Shown in pieces: positions 1-13,553 of a stretch of DNA of 32,266 bases. The translations under genes were made by a program, and so were the position numbers. Position 1 is the stretch's first letter. Every line of letters starts with the position of its first letter. Origin of the DNA: Pelargonium cotyledonis (taxonomy: Eukaryota > Streptophyta > Magnoliopsida > Geraniales > Geraniaceae); assembly GCA_036897625.1 (NCBI GenBank), contig JAYMTA010000288.1, positions 1 through 32,266 on the forward strand. Direction: 5' to 3'. Under the pieces are notes generated by a model. That model saw nothing but the letters and a program-made list of their open reading frames with translations, was not told where the DNA came from and did not search any database.

Positions 1-195
1 ACCATAATTCGGGCCAAGGCCTGGATCAAAACCTGCTCTGATACCATGTTAAATTTCATAAACGGGCTAAATATAATGATTTGGACTTCCCATATTAAAA
101 TGTCAACATTATTAGTGAAGTTTCACTTATACCATTATATTTAACCTTTTATCTTTATATATATCTGATGTGGGACATTTACCCACTTCTCAACA
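1..195 (-). mobile_element. TRIM-type LTR retroelement: 5' LTR, primer-binding site and start of internal region
   Basis: Read on the minus strand, an LTR-like block starts at 195 with TGTTGAGAAG and ends at 47 with TTTAACA. It has TG...CA ends, the short inverted ends TGTT/AACA, and a TATATATAAAG stretch that could serve as its promoter. The next twelve bases (46 down to 35) read TGGTATCAGAGC, the usual plant primer-binding site complementary to initiator methionine tRNA. About 34 more internal bases run off the window edge. An LTR of only about 149 bp, together with this PBS, fits the terminal-repeat-in-miniature (TRIM) class. No coding capacity is visible. The second LTR and the target-site duplication (expected next to 196-200) cannot be checked because the element continues outside the window. 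Confidence 0.7.
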
Positions 196-430
196 TTCCA
201 ATTTCTTAAAAAACAATTCTATGATTTTGTTAACCCTTGCTTGTGATTGTGTACTACCTTTCATAATATTGTGATTTACAATTTCCAACATTTCTTGTGA
301 TTTTGCCGCTACAATTCGGTTTCGAAATGATTATATAATCCGTTACTAAGGTAGGTACGAAGAATTAATGTTCAAGAGACAGTACATTTGATAAATTCTT
401 TAATTTGCTTCGTGAAGTGTCACATATGGA

Positions 431-809
431 TTCGATTTAGTTCCTGAATTTTGCTAACCTAAATGAGTTTTTAAACTTTTTCCTATAGATTTAAAATAGT
501 CTTTAACGTTAGTTTTCCTCAATTTTTCCGGTAATTCGTCTGACATAAAATTTAAAATATATTAAATAATTATTTTTATCAAATCATTTTGTTGACGTTG
601 CAGGATATGTGTTGGTTACATTGATCAATTAATATAGTTAGATCGCCATGTCAACAAAATAATTGAATAACGCTAATTATTCAACACATTTTAAATTTCA
701 TGTCAGACTACTTGACATTAACGGAAACTAACAACACAAATTTTGAATTCATATCTCAAAGTTCAAAAATTGATTTGTGTTATAAAAAGTTCATGCACCG
801 AATTGAGGC
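431..809. mobile_element. Foldback / long-TIR MITE-like element
   Basis: The two halves are inverted copies of each other. The clearest inner arms are 538-572 and 674-708, which match at 31 of 35 positions when one is reverse-complemented. Similarity continues outward to about 431 and 809 in degenerate form: the left arm contains a TTAGTTCCTGAATTTTG-type sequence and the right arm carries its diverged complement. The whole stretch is AT-rich and lacks a credible ORF. Such noncoding elements with long terminal inverted repeats are common in plant intergenic DNA. I cannot assign a superfamily because no clear target duplication is visible. Confidence 0.55.
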
Positions 810-1661
810 ATTTTACCAACATAGTTTCAATGCAAATTCGCATATTTTTTTTTTAAATCCTACAATTCAATCTTTTTCTTGTTTTAAAAATCATTCTCAA
901 AACAAAGGAGCACATGAGTCAACTGGTAAAGCTTAATATGAACTTTCAAGTTCGAGTCCTAAGATATGCAACTACATTAAAACTTGTTATGAAGGAATTT
1001 TCCGCTCTTGTAGTCCTCCACGGCTCGAATGACGGGTTGTTACAATCTAGATACCTCATGTTTAAGACAAAAAAATACCCCAAATCTAATAGGAAATGTG
1101 CATATATTAATACAATTGAAGCTTCATATACCTGCAGTGGACCAGCAAGGCTAAAGTGGTTCACCTTCGTAACGGACCATCATTTACTATTTTTGTTGAA
1201 CATTAATATTGAAGCAATGTATGTGAAAAAAAGTGGGTGAATTTTCAATTCCCCAATGCCACAAAGCTTATGGTTCAAATTTTAGGTTTATCTACCATTT
1301 TCAAGTTTCTTTATATCAGCTGTGAAAATGGTACAATAACACAAAACAAAACAGATAAAAACAGAAGCAAAAACATAGATTCTATCCATTGAATCCACAG
1401 AGCTACCATACATAGATTCTGATACTAAACATGGAAATGGAATAGGAAGCTATGCAAGTACCTGTTTTTTTTTTTCTGCAGCGAAGAACACGGCGAAAAC
1501 CATGGATTGTCAAGCAAAAATGGTGCTATATTTAGCCTCCATTGACCTACCAACGGTTGATTCTAAAAACTGCCTCATGAACAACACAGAAAAGCTGAGA
1601 AAATGCTATTTTGTGTTGGTAACAACTTTGTCTGCAACAATCTCTCCTTGTCTCTCTCACC
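810..1661. other. Intergenic, upstream of the RopGEF
   Basis: No gene is supported here. The short ORFs in this stretch lack any recognisable domain, and one overlaps another on the opposite strand. The part after about 1500 probably lies in the promoter or 5' leader of the RopGEF. I see no convincing TATA box. Confidence 0.4.
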
Positions 1662-2021
1662 ATGCACCCCACTTTTGGCTCTGACAGCCATAACAAAAAA
1701 CTGTACAGGCACATTAAAGCCCCTACCCTTTCTCAGCTCTGCAAGATCAAGAAGACCATCCTCATTTTCCGCCTCCAGTCTATTGTCATCAAGAAGCCGC
1801 GTAGCTCCTCCCACAAATCTTCCCCTCCTCCTTCCTTGCACCTCAAGGAAGCCGAGAAAGGCATAACCAAATTGGTGACCGTCGTATCAAGCCAAAAGAA
1901 GCGAAAGGAGATTAAGCGGAGCCTCAGCGTTCCCACCACTTGTAGAAGCTTCTCGTCTTTGTCCTGCCCGTCTCCTCGTTCTATTGCCCAAATTGACGAA
2001 GGGGACCTTCGTGAACTCGCC

Positions 2022-4146
2022 ATGGTACGAGCATTGGAACGAGGAAACAGCTTCCAAAAATCAAGGTCTCTTCATTTCTCTAAAAGGTTTGAGCTTCCCT
2101 CAGTAATGTCTACTCGCTGTGGATCAATCCCGGAGTACGAGGATGGATCGATAACACCAGAAGGCAAGCTTTTGGAGAACCAACAAGGAGGGTGGCCGCC
2201 GAGGAGTCCTGCTTCAGCCCCGGATAGTGCTGAGAGCAAGTCACCAAAGCCTGTGGCCAACAAACACGAAGGTAATATTAACTAACTATCAAGTCGCTGT
2301 TTCCAATTATCCAATCCCTGCACGTGAAAAGAATGTCGCCAACAAAGGATTAGATACTAATATATATTTGTGATCTTGAACAGAAATGGAACAGATGAAG
2401 GAGAAGTTTTCTAAGCTACTTCTAGGTGAAGATATGTCTGGGGGCGGAAAAGGTGTTTCTTCAGCTTTGGCTTTGTCCAATGCCATCACAAATCTTGCTG
2501 GTATTTACCATTCTTATCCTAAGTTTGTTCGTATTTTGCATTCATATGCATGAGAAAGTACTGATTTTGTACGTGTTTATCACAACTGTGATACAATGCA
2601 GCATCAGTTTTTGGTGAGCAGTCAAAGCTTGAGCCCATGCCTCAAGAGAGGAAAGCACGGTGGAGAAAAGAAATCGAATGGCTTTTATCAGTAACTGATC
2701 ACATAGTTGAATTTGTTCCCGCGCAACAGAAATCCAAGAATGGAGCAAACATGGAGGTAATGTCTCTCTTTCTCATTCTAAGCTCATGAATACATAAAAA
2801 ATAGGATTTTGCGTCGTGATGAAAATACCTTAACATGCTGTCTGAATAGGTAATGGTGACGCGGCAAAGAAGTGATCTGCTCATGAACATCCCTGCACTG
2901 CGCAAACTTGATGCCATGCTCATTGTAAGCACCTGCTCTCCTCTGGTTGTATCTTGCAACGAAGAGCTCTCTTTTTACACTTGCTGATCAAACTGTGATG
3001 AACAGGATTGCTTGGATAGATTTGGAGGCGAAAAGGAGTTTTGGTATGTATCAAGCAAAGATGCTGCTAATGACTCCCAGAAAGGCACTAGCCAGAGAAA
3101 TGAAGACAAATGGTGGATACCAACTCCTAAAGTTCCCGAAGAGGGGCTCTCAGAGAAAGGGCGAAGATGGCTGCAACAACAAAAAGATTCTGTGAACCAA
3201 GTACTAAAAGCAGCCATGGCCATCAATGCTCAAATTTTATCAGAGATGCAAGTACCTGATAGCTACATTGAATCCCTCCCCAAGGTACGAGGAAACTTCT
3301 CTCTGCTGTTTTTTTTTTTGAAAAATGCTGTAGCTTGGTCTAATCATGTCCCTTCTGGGTCATCTCCACTTTTTCTTCTAGTAGCATGGTAGGTCTAGCC
3401 TTGGTGAATCAATCTACAAGAGCATCACAGTCGAATACTTTGATCCGGGGCAGTTCCTGTCATCCATGAACTTGTCAACAGAGCACAAAGTGCTGGACCT
3501 GAAAAATAGAATTGAGGCATCAATAGTGATTTGGAAGAGGAAGTTGCACCAAAAGGACTCAAAGTCTTCTTGGGTGAGCATAGAAAAGAGGGAGCAATTT
3601 GAAGAGAGAGCAGAGACCATCTTGCTCCTTCTCAAACAAGGGTTCCCGGGACTTCCTCAATCCTCACTAGACATATCCAAAATCCAATTCAACAAGGTAA
3701 CGTAAACAGACATATATCAGCATACCTGGTCTTTCAAGAAGCAGTACTCACCATCTTCTGAACTTTTTACACAGGATGTAGGGCAGGCCATTCTGGAAAG
3801 CTACTCCAGGATATTAGAGAGCTTGGCTTCCAAAGTTATGAATAGGATTGATGATGTCCTTTACGCGGATTCTCTCACCAAAGACTCCTTGTCACGTAGA
3901 GAATCAAATGCAGCATTAAGTGGAAGGCCAGTTAAGGCTCCCAAAGGTGCGGATCAAGAACCTGGGCATCAGCGGTTGACTTCTTCGTTGACACTGCAAG
4001 ATTTCATGGGATGGTCTTCAGGACATGAAGGATCAAAGAAGAGTGAGTCAAAAGGCATTTTTGATAACGTACCTACAAAGAGAAGCTCGTACCTGGATAA
4101 ACTTGAGACGTTGAGCGGTCTAAGAAGTCCATCTGCTCGCCATTGA
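2022..4146 (+). CDS. Rop guanine nucleotide exchange factor (PRONE domain), RopGEF8/9/12-like
   Basis: RopGEFs load GTP onto plant ROP/RAC small GTPases at the plasma membrane, usually downstream of receptor kinases in polar growth. Seven exons join in frame: 2022-2271, 2384-2500, 2602-2756, 2850-2924, 3006-3284, 3385-3696 and 3775-4146. They give 519 residues, close to the usual length of this clade. The PRONE domain spans about residues 85-430 and includes [60 protein letters not shown] and [20 protein letters not shown]. The variable C-terminal tail (LTLQDFMGW) is the region known to be regulatory in this family. The start was chosen because MVRALE opens the pollen-clade RopGEFs. The frame stays open upstream to an ATG at 1662, so a longer N-terminus cannot be excluded. 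The gene converges with the aminotransferase. Confidence 0.93.
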
Positions 4147-4826
4147 CGGGAATAATATCTCTACAACGGAAGAAGGACAGACAGACAAGGATAGATCTTG
4201 CAGACTAACATAAAGAGAAATATAAAGGGAATTATTCAGGTTGTAGATATTGTCATAATCAGACACTTCTGCCATTTTGTTTCTGGTTTCTTGTTTCTGT
4301 TTCTTTTCCTACTAGAGATAGCTTGTTCCAGTATTTCATTAACATTGGCTCACTTTTTTTTTACCTCCTAAACCCCACGTTATGGTGTTCTAGTGCCTAG
4401 CTAGCTTTCATGTTTTATAGTTGCAGAATTTTAAAATTAAAAAAGAAAAACGCAAAGAAAATACCATTCTGCAACAAACGCGTGGATCAACTGGCAGGAG
4501 TTGTTTCAGCTTAACCTAGGGTCTCGATTTCGAGTATCCATGATTTTGATAGTAAATATCTTAGTACATGTATCAAGAAGAATATCCATCAATGTCTCAG
4601 AGTTAGCATTGTCACATTCTCCTTTTCAAGCAACTTAGACTTGATGGAGCAGTCACATACACAAATCCATAGTAAAATTACTAAAATTCTCAATTCATAG
4701 TAGCATTTTTGCACAAATGTTCTTTTATTCTGAGAAAATGTGAACGAAAAAAGGACTCATTCCATAACGAGACTCGAAACAAAAAAATCTCTCGTACAGT
4801 TGCTCAAACTTCAAATATAGTTTGAC
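4147..4826. other. Convergent intergenic region between RopGEF and aminotransferase
   Basis: The 3' ends of two converging genes face each other here, so much of this is likely untranslated region. No ORF of interest is present. A degenerate tRNA/SINE-like piece lies at about 4482-4540 and is described separately. Confidence 0.5.
4482..4540 (+). repeat. Degenerate SINE / tRNA-like fragment
   Basis: The stretch reads like the head of a tRNA-derived SINE. An A-box-like GATCAACTGGCAGGAG is followed, about 35 bases on, by a B-box-like GATTTCGAGTATCC. The piece CAGCTTAACCTAGGGTCTCG (about 4507-4526) is closely paralleled at 21253-21282, which suggests two remnants of one family. No 3' tail or target duplication is clear. 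Confidence 0.35.
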
Positions 4827-9013
<4,187 letters not shown>

Positions 9014-9154
9014 GGATGAGTGAAGATTCGAAGGCTTGAAGTTGACGCTGAAGAAGAAGAAGAAGGTTTCTCGTTGCGCAAGCAAAAGGGGTTTATGACG
9101 TGCCTGAACTCTGATCCACCCTTGATTTTACTGTTACTTCTTACAGTGGGCTTC

Positions 9155-9160
9155 CACGTG
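9155..9160. promoter_or_regulatory. G-box (CACGTG) upstream of aminotransferase
   Basis: A perfect palindromic CACGTG lies about 140 bp upstream of the aminotransferase start codon on the minus strand. In plants this motif is bound by bHLH and bZIP factors. A related ACGTG core lies at about 9199-9204. Function is inferred from position only. Confidence 0.4.
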
Positions 9161-9185
9161 TTGGGGTCCGTAAACCGTGGGCGCA

Positions 9186-9192
9186 CTTTATA
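9186..9192 (-). promoter_or_regulatory. Candidate TATA box of the aminotransferase gene
   Basis: On the minus strand this reads TATAAAG, about 175 bp upstream of the start codon. It sits between two similar GTGsGCGCACTTTtAT-like stretches about 40 bp apart. The distance fits a leader of roughly 140 bases. The call rests on sequence and position alone. Confidence 0.4.
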
Positions 9193-9232
9193 CTTTCTAC
9201 GTGGGTTTCAAGTAAAAGTGCGCACTTTTATT

Positions 9233-10135
9233 TTGGTCAAATATCTAATTTGGTCCGATAACTTCCATTGTTTTGCCTCAATTTTGTCTTAAATTATTTT
9301 TTACACAAAACTAGTTCATAATCTTTCATGTTTTAACCCAATTTTATTTCTAAAAAAATTGTCCAAATATAGTTCATGAATTTTAAATATCGACCAAATT
9401 TGGTCCTGAACTTTTGATATAAGCTATAAATGTAATGACCATTTTGGGTTAGGGATGACAATCTAACCAAAAATCGACGGAAACCCAATGCCCCCGACCC
9501 GAACGGGGCATGGGGCGGAGATTTTTTCGGGTCATGGGAAGGGTCGGGGCAAGGAAAAAATTCTCGGTCGAGGAACGGGGCGGGTTCAGGGTTACTATAA
9601 CCCACCCTGCCCCAAACCCGATCCATTAAATAAATAATATACTTATCATTATTATAGTATTACAATATGTTTAATATTATAAAAAGAAAAAAAAAAATTG
9701 GTCAATTCAATTTAAAAGTACGTACAAATAAACAATATTTTGATGTTGTATGTGACTCATATTTTATCTAATATTTTTCAAAGACAAAAATTTACATTTT
9801 TTTTTGAGAAATTTTTTATATTAAATAGTATAAAGTTTGACAAAACGAGACAGGTTACGGGGCACGAGGAATCCCCGTCCCCAAACGGGGCGGGGAATCA
9901 GGCGGGAATTAGATCCCTGAATGGGATGGGGACGGGGCATGGGGATGGGGAATGGGGCGGGGTCGGGGATCACAAAACCCACCCCAAACCGCCCCGTTGC
10001 CATCCCTATTTTGAGTCAATATATGAAAGTTTATAAACCAAATTGGAGCGAAACACGAAAGTTCAAGAACTATTCTTGGTTAAAAAAGAAAATCAAAAAA
10101 CCAAAGTTCGAGTACCAAATTGATTATTTTACCTT
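9233..10135. mobile_element. Older foldback element (long inverted arms), split by a hAT-like MITE
   Basis: The flanks of the hAT-like MITE are themselves inverted copies. The left arm begins around 9236 with GGTCAAATATCTAATTTGG. The right arm, reverse-complemented from about 10130, begins GGTAAAATAATCAATTTGG. Both then carry diverged blocks built around 'AGTTCnTnAnCTTTC' and 'CCAATTTnnTTT'. Similarity extends for about 110 bases in each arm. This indicates a foldback element that stood here before the MITE inserted. It resembles in style the element at 431-809. No coding sequence is present. Confidence 0.5.
9450..10008. mobile_element. hAT-like non-autonomous transposon (MITE), 559 bp
   Basis: The left end reads TAGGGATGACAA. 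The right end, reverse-complemented, reads TAGGGATGGCAA, so the terminal inverted repeats match at 11 of 12 bases. The element is flanked by 8-bp duplications, TTTTGGGT at 9442-9449 and TTTTGAGT at 10009-10016, with one mismatch. Eight-base duplications and short TIRs are hallmarks of the hAT superfamily. The subterminal parts are rich in GGGGCGGGG-type runs and the centre is AT-rich. No transposase is encoded, so it would depend on a helper elsewhere. Short ORFs inside it are products of the GC-rich repeats and are not called as genes. Confidence 0.8.
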
Positions 10136-10184
10136 TTATTTTTAATCTATGGTTGTGCCTCTACTCTCACATGACTTTTTTTTT

Positions 10185-10325
10185 ATGGATAAGTTGAGCT
10201 ACGCAATAGGGGGTACATCTACTTTTAAAACTTCATCCCACCCGACTCAAGAAGTTGAAATCACGACCTCTCACAGAAAAGTGTGTCTTGACCATTGATT
10301 CATTGAGTCATCCCCTAAGGGATCC
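10185..10325 (-). repeat. Degenerate tRNA-derived SINE-like remnant
   Basis: Read on the minus strand, the stretch has a tRNA-like layout: an A-box-like CAATGAATCAATGGTCAAG, then GTGAGAGGTCGTGATTTCAA as a decayed B-box, then a GATGTACCCCCTATTGCG piece that I have seen associated with plant short repeats. Target duplications are not clear, so the boundaries are approximate. Confidence 0.4.
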
Positions 10326-11004
10326 CCTCTCACGTGACTTCAATTAGTATTCTCTCATCATCAAATAAGTAAACTTTATAAATACCTCAATTGAAAAGAG
10401 GTGAGAGGGTTCATTATTGAACTAAAAGGGTTATTTGTTGAATTATTTTCATATATTAACTTGTTGGTTCGTAAAGATTCTCTTCAAAGATTTTTGTGTT
10501 CTTCGTAGTCAAACATTTTATACGTGGATTCTTATTAAACCCTTGAGACATTTTTGCTGGGGTCTCTGCTTTACGGCGTGTTCTCTCGACATTGTGATAG
10601 GATTTGGACCACAAAACTTAGATTCCCGATCGATACTTGGGTTTAACAAAATATTATGTTACATTGACACGTGAAAAAGAAGACACAATACGACATTGTT
10701 TTAGTGTTATTATATTTACCTAGTAAAAAGAGGCTCATCAACTTATTTTTATGTTTATTTTGTTGGGTGGAGCTTTCCCATCTAGGCAAGAAATATTGGG
10801 TTTAAAGTTTACTCTTACAAATGAAGAATGTTGGAGGACTCCCATACAATAAGATCAGAGTCTAAGCACCTAAAAAATAAAGTACATATATGCCCAAAAC
10901 CCAAATCATCTATCTAACAGAAACACCTCCCCTACATCCCAATGGCACCACCAAGACCACATATTTGAAAGGAAATAGACATAGAATCCGAAAATTGTTG
11001 CATT
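10326..11004. other. Intergenic, possible decayed LTR
   Basis: No gene is supported. The portion 10375-10666 has an LTR-like flavour: TATAAATACCTC, then a T-rich leader-like stretch, then TTGGGTTTAACAAAATATTATGTTACA. No clean ends, primer-binding site or partner copy is visible. The last part, before 11005, is probably the 3' untranslated region of the ABIL gene. Confidence 0.25.
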
Positions 11005-12475
11005 TCATGCTGCTCTTTTAGAGTTTCGTCGAATGAGGGACATGATGTGATCAGCACCCTGCACCGATTTCCTACTCAGAATGCTGCGTCCACGCTTTTG
11101 ACTAGCCTGCGAGCACACGCACACAAACCTCTGGTTAGTGGTCACGAATCAAGCACGAGACATGTTCCTTATACGTAACTTGAATGGAAATGGATCGATC
11201 ACCTGGAATTGGAACGATGGATTTGTTGGTTTGGACAGTACTGACAGGCCATCACGAACAGGCAATACTGCAACAGCAACAAGCTATTTGAAACTACCAA
11301 GCATATGATACAATAAATCAACACTAAACTATAACTGATAGTACACCTTTTTCATCATAATCAATTGATGTCTCGTTGTTCTTCACTAGGGATGGGTTGT
11401 GAGTGTACGTGTAGAAGAAGAGTGGCACGCCCTCCTCCACCTCAAACTCGTGCTCATCTCTAATTTTCGGACAAGTTGGGTCATCTGTGATTGCTGATCA
11501 ACAAATTAAACAGCTAATGAATCAGAAATAAAAGCAAATAAGAACTGTGAATATGATGATACTAAAACACTATAGTTTCTTACGTTTTGATATGTAGCGC
11601 AAGTGATGTCTAGGCATACGGGGATTCCATTGAACTTGAGCTAGAGCAAGGTTGTGAGTGTAATTTTCGCATGCTAGAAGTCTCTGTATATCACCATCAT
11701 ACACCAAACTATGTCAATACTCTCAATGGTAAGTAGGTTATAGCATTTTTTGAATCAATGGCACATAGCGAATCAATACTCACTTGTTTCAAGCATTGGA
11801 TTCGAAGATCAGCCTCGGAAATGTGACCGGTGTCAAAGAAGCAATCATTTAGGTCTGAAGATACTCTTCCGAGATGATCAACAATGGTGACCACAGCCCT
11901 GCAAATGTACTCTTGTGTGTTTTCAACCACACTGCACAACATGCATACCAACTTTATCAGTAACCAAATGACAGCTTCAGCTTCTTGATGGTCCAGGCAA
12001 AAACAGCAAGGCCACAGCCCAATACAAGACTACAAGAAATGGGCCCATCAATGAAGCCCAGCCCATGCATGAGCATGACAACAGAGGACAGAACCGAAGT
12101 CACAAAACCATACAGATAAGGAAAAATCAAGAAGATGACAATGAACAGAACGTAACAAAAATGGAGGAAAATACACAATCACTCACGCTTTCTTCTTCTC
12201 TTGTGAATTCAAGAATGTAGTCTGGCAGTAGTCGGCGGCATAATGAAGTTGCGAACGCAAATCTCTTAGCTCCTGAAACCACAAAGGAAGAAGAAAAGGA
12301 ACACATAATCAAGCAAAAACAGAGGATATGATGATTCCAAATGAAGAGACATATACAATAGTGTTCCTACTTGGAGGGACTTGCGGAAACCAACAGCTTC
12401 CTCGGTTCCGGCCTTCGAGTTTTGAGGAGACCGAGATTGAGAAGTGTCCACTGCCTCTTTTCTCTCAAATTCCAT
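11005..12475 (-). CDS. ABL interactor-like protein (ABIL), SCAR/WAVE complex subunit
   Basis: Plant ABIL proteins are subunits of the SCAR/WAVE complex, which activates ARP2/3 and actin branching downstream of ROP GTPases. Seven exons: 12475-12371, 12272-12187, 11931-11784, 11683-11584, 11493-11347, 11267-11203 and 11106-11005, giving 250 residues. Family features are FRKSLQELRDLRSQLHYAAD (from about residue 30), ALVxxVDHLG-like AVVTIVDHLGRVSSDL, LRIQCLKQRLLACENY and the basic PRHHLRY. A short acidic linker and a basic C-terminus (SQKRGRSILSRKS) follow. The first third should form the helical bundle that packs against SCAR and NAP/SRA partners. It is shorter than the roughly 300 residues usual for Arabidopsis ABILs, mainly in the C-terminal linker. 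An in-frame ATG at 12520 is taken as untranslated. Confidence 0.85.
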
Positions 12476-12591
12476 AGAGAAAGAGCCTGTAGATAAAAGA
12501 AATATTGCAAAACTATGCAAGTATCTACTAGCTCTCTCCTTTTCTCTCTGGTTTTTTGAACTACTGGAGGTTAGAGAGAGAAAATTCTATG

Positions 12592-12599
12592 TATATAGG
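12592..12599 (-). promoter_or_regulatory. TATA box of the ABIL gene
   Basis: On the minus strand this reads CCTATATAC, about 117 bp upstream of the chosen ATG. A GA-rich (minus-strand) leader with several CTCTCT/GAGAGA stretches follows, as is common in plant 5' untranslated regions. Position and sequence agree. Confidence 0.5.
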
Positions 12600-13553
12600 C
12601 TAGTGATGCATTACAATTGAGAAAGGACCAAAACCCATTAAAGAGAGATTTTAAAAATCTTCAACAGAGAGCAGAGCAGAGCACACAGAAGAGAAGATGA
12701 CAAAATAACAATGCAGCCCCGTGATATGGTGTGGGTTGCTTTTTCTTTTTTTTTCTCTCTTTCTGAAAGTACACACCAATCAATCACTAACAGCCTGATC
12801 TAGTGCCCACATAATTTACAATAATGCCACAATAATACGGTAAAGGACAATACATAAAGCAAGTGTATCAAATATCAATGACATCTACAAAGCAAAAACC
12901 TTACAAGGTCAACAGTTCAAAATAGAGGCTTGAAATCAAAATTTGGGCAAAAAGGTTGGTTAAGTTAAACAGCTTATCAACAACACTAACCTGCCAAGAC
13001 ATATCTTATAGTTTGTTCAGTAATATCAAATCTAATTAAATTTGTTAACGAAATGTTTGCATTTTGGATTTAACACACCAAACAAGAGTAACGACATTAA
13101 ACTAAGTGCAAGCAATTTAACATGATCACCGACTTCAGCACATGCATGCTACAGATGTTTACTGTTTACACAGAGAGAGAGAGAGAGAGGAGGGAATGTT
13201 ATGATTTCAAGAACAAATGTTTAAAAATGAAGCATCAAAAAGTTCTTTAAACAACTTTATAAGCAAATAATCAACTTTTGTGCCAAATAATGTTCTATAA
13301 TGGGGCTATACAGCAGAACTACTCACAAGAACATCATTTCCCTTGCCCCGTACACTTTTAGCTCCCAAAAATTGAATAGCAAGAAGTGATCACAGCTGAA
13401 ATGGCTTGATCTATCACCAGCAGGAAAGAAGAGTTTTCCGCATTGTAGGGCTCTATGGATTTCATGACATGGAACAGCTCTTTGGTCTTCATTGCTGTAC
13501 AAGTATAACTGGACCCGAGCTTGCTTTTTCATTTGTCAGTAGAAGTGACAACT
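12600..13553. other. Intergenic between PRORP 3' end and ABIL promoter
   Basis: No gene is supported. It contains a T/C-rich tract at about 12737-12763 and an (AG)n microsatellite at 13172-13190. The part from about 13320 to 13553 is probably the PRORP 3' untranslated region. The plus-strand ORF crossing 13406-13825 is antisense to the last PRORP exon. Confidence 0.5.
13172..13190. repeat. (AG)n microsatellite
   Basis: Nine to ten AG units occur in a row in the intergenic region upstream of ABIL. It could act as a GAGA-type binding site but no evidence beyond sequence supports that. Confidence 0.85.

Noticed and set aside
914..1240. Overlapping ORFs on both strands upstream of the RopGEF
   Set aside because: No recognisable domain and no splice context; the composition is like the surrounding intergenic DNA.
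9333..10036. ORFs within the hAT-like MITE
   Set aside because: They consist of Gly/Pro/Arg repeats from the GGGGCGGGG runs and show no transposase motif.
10375..10674. LTR of a Copia element on the plus strand
   Set aside because: The TATA-like start and TTGGGTTTAAC stretch are suggestive, but there are no TG/CA ends, primer-binding site or partner copy.
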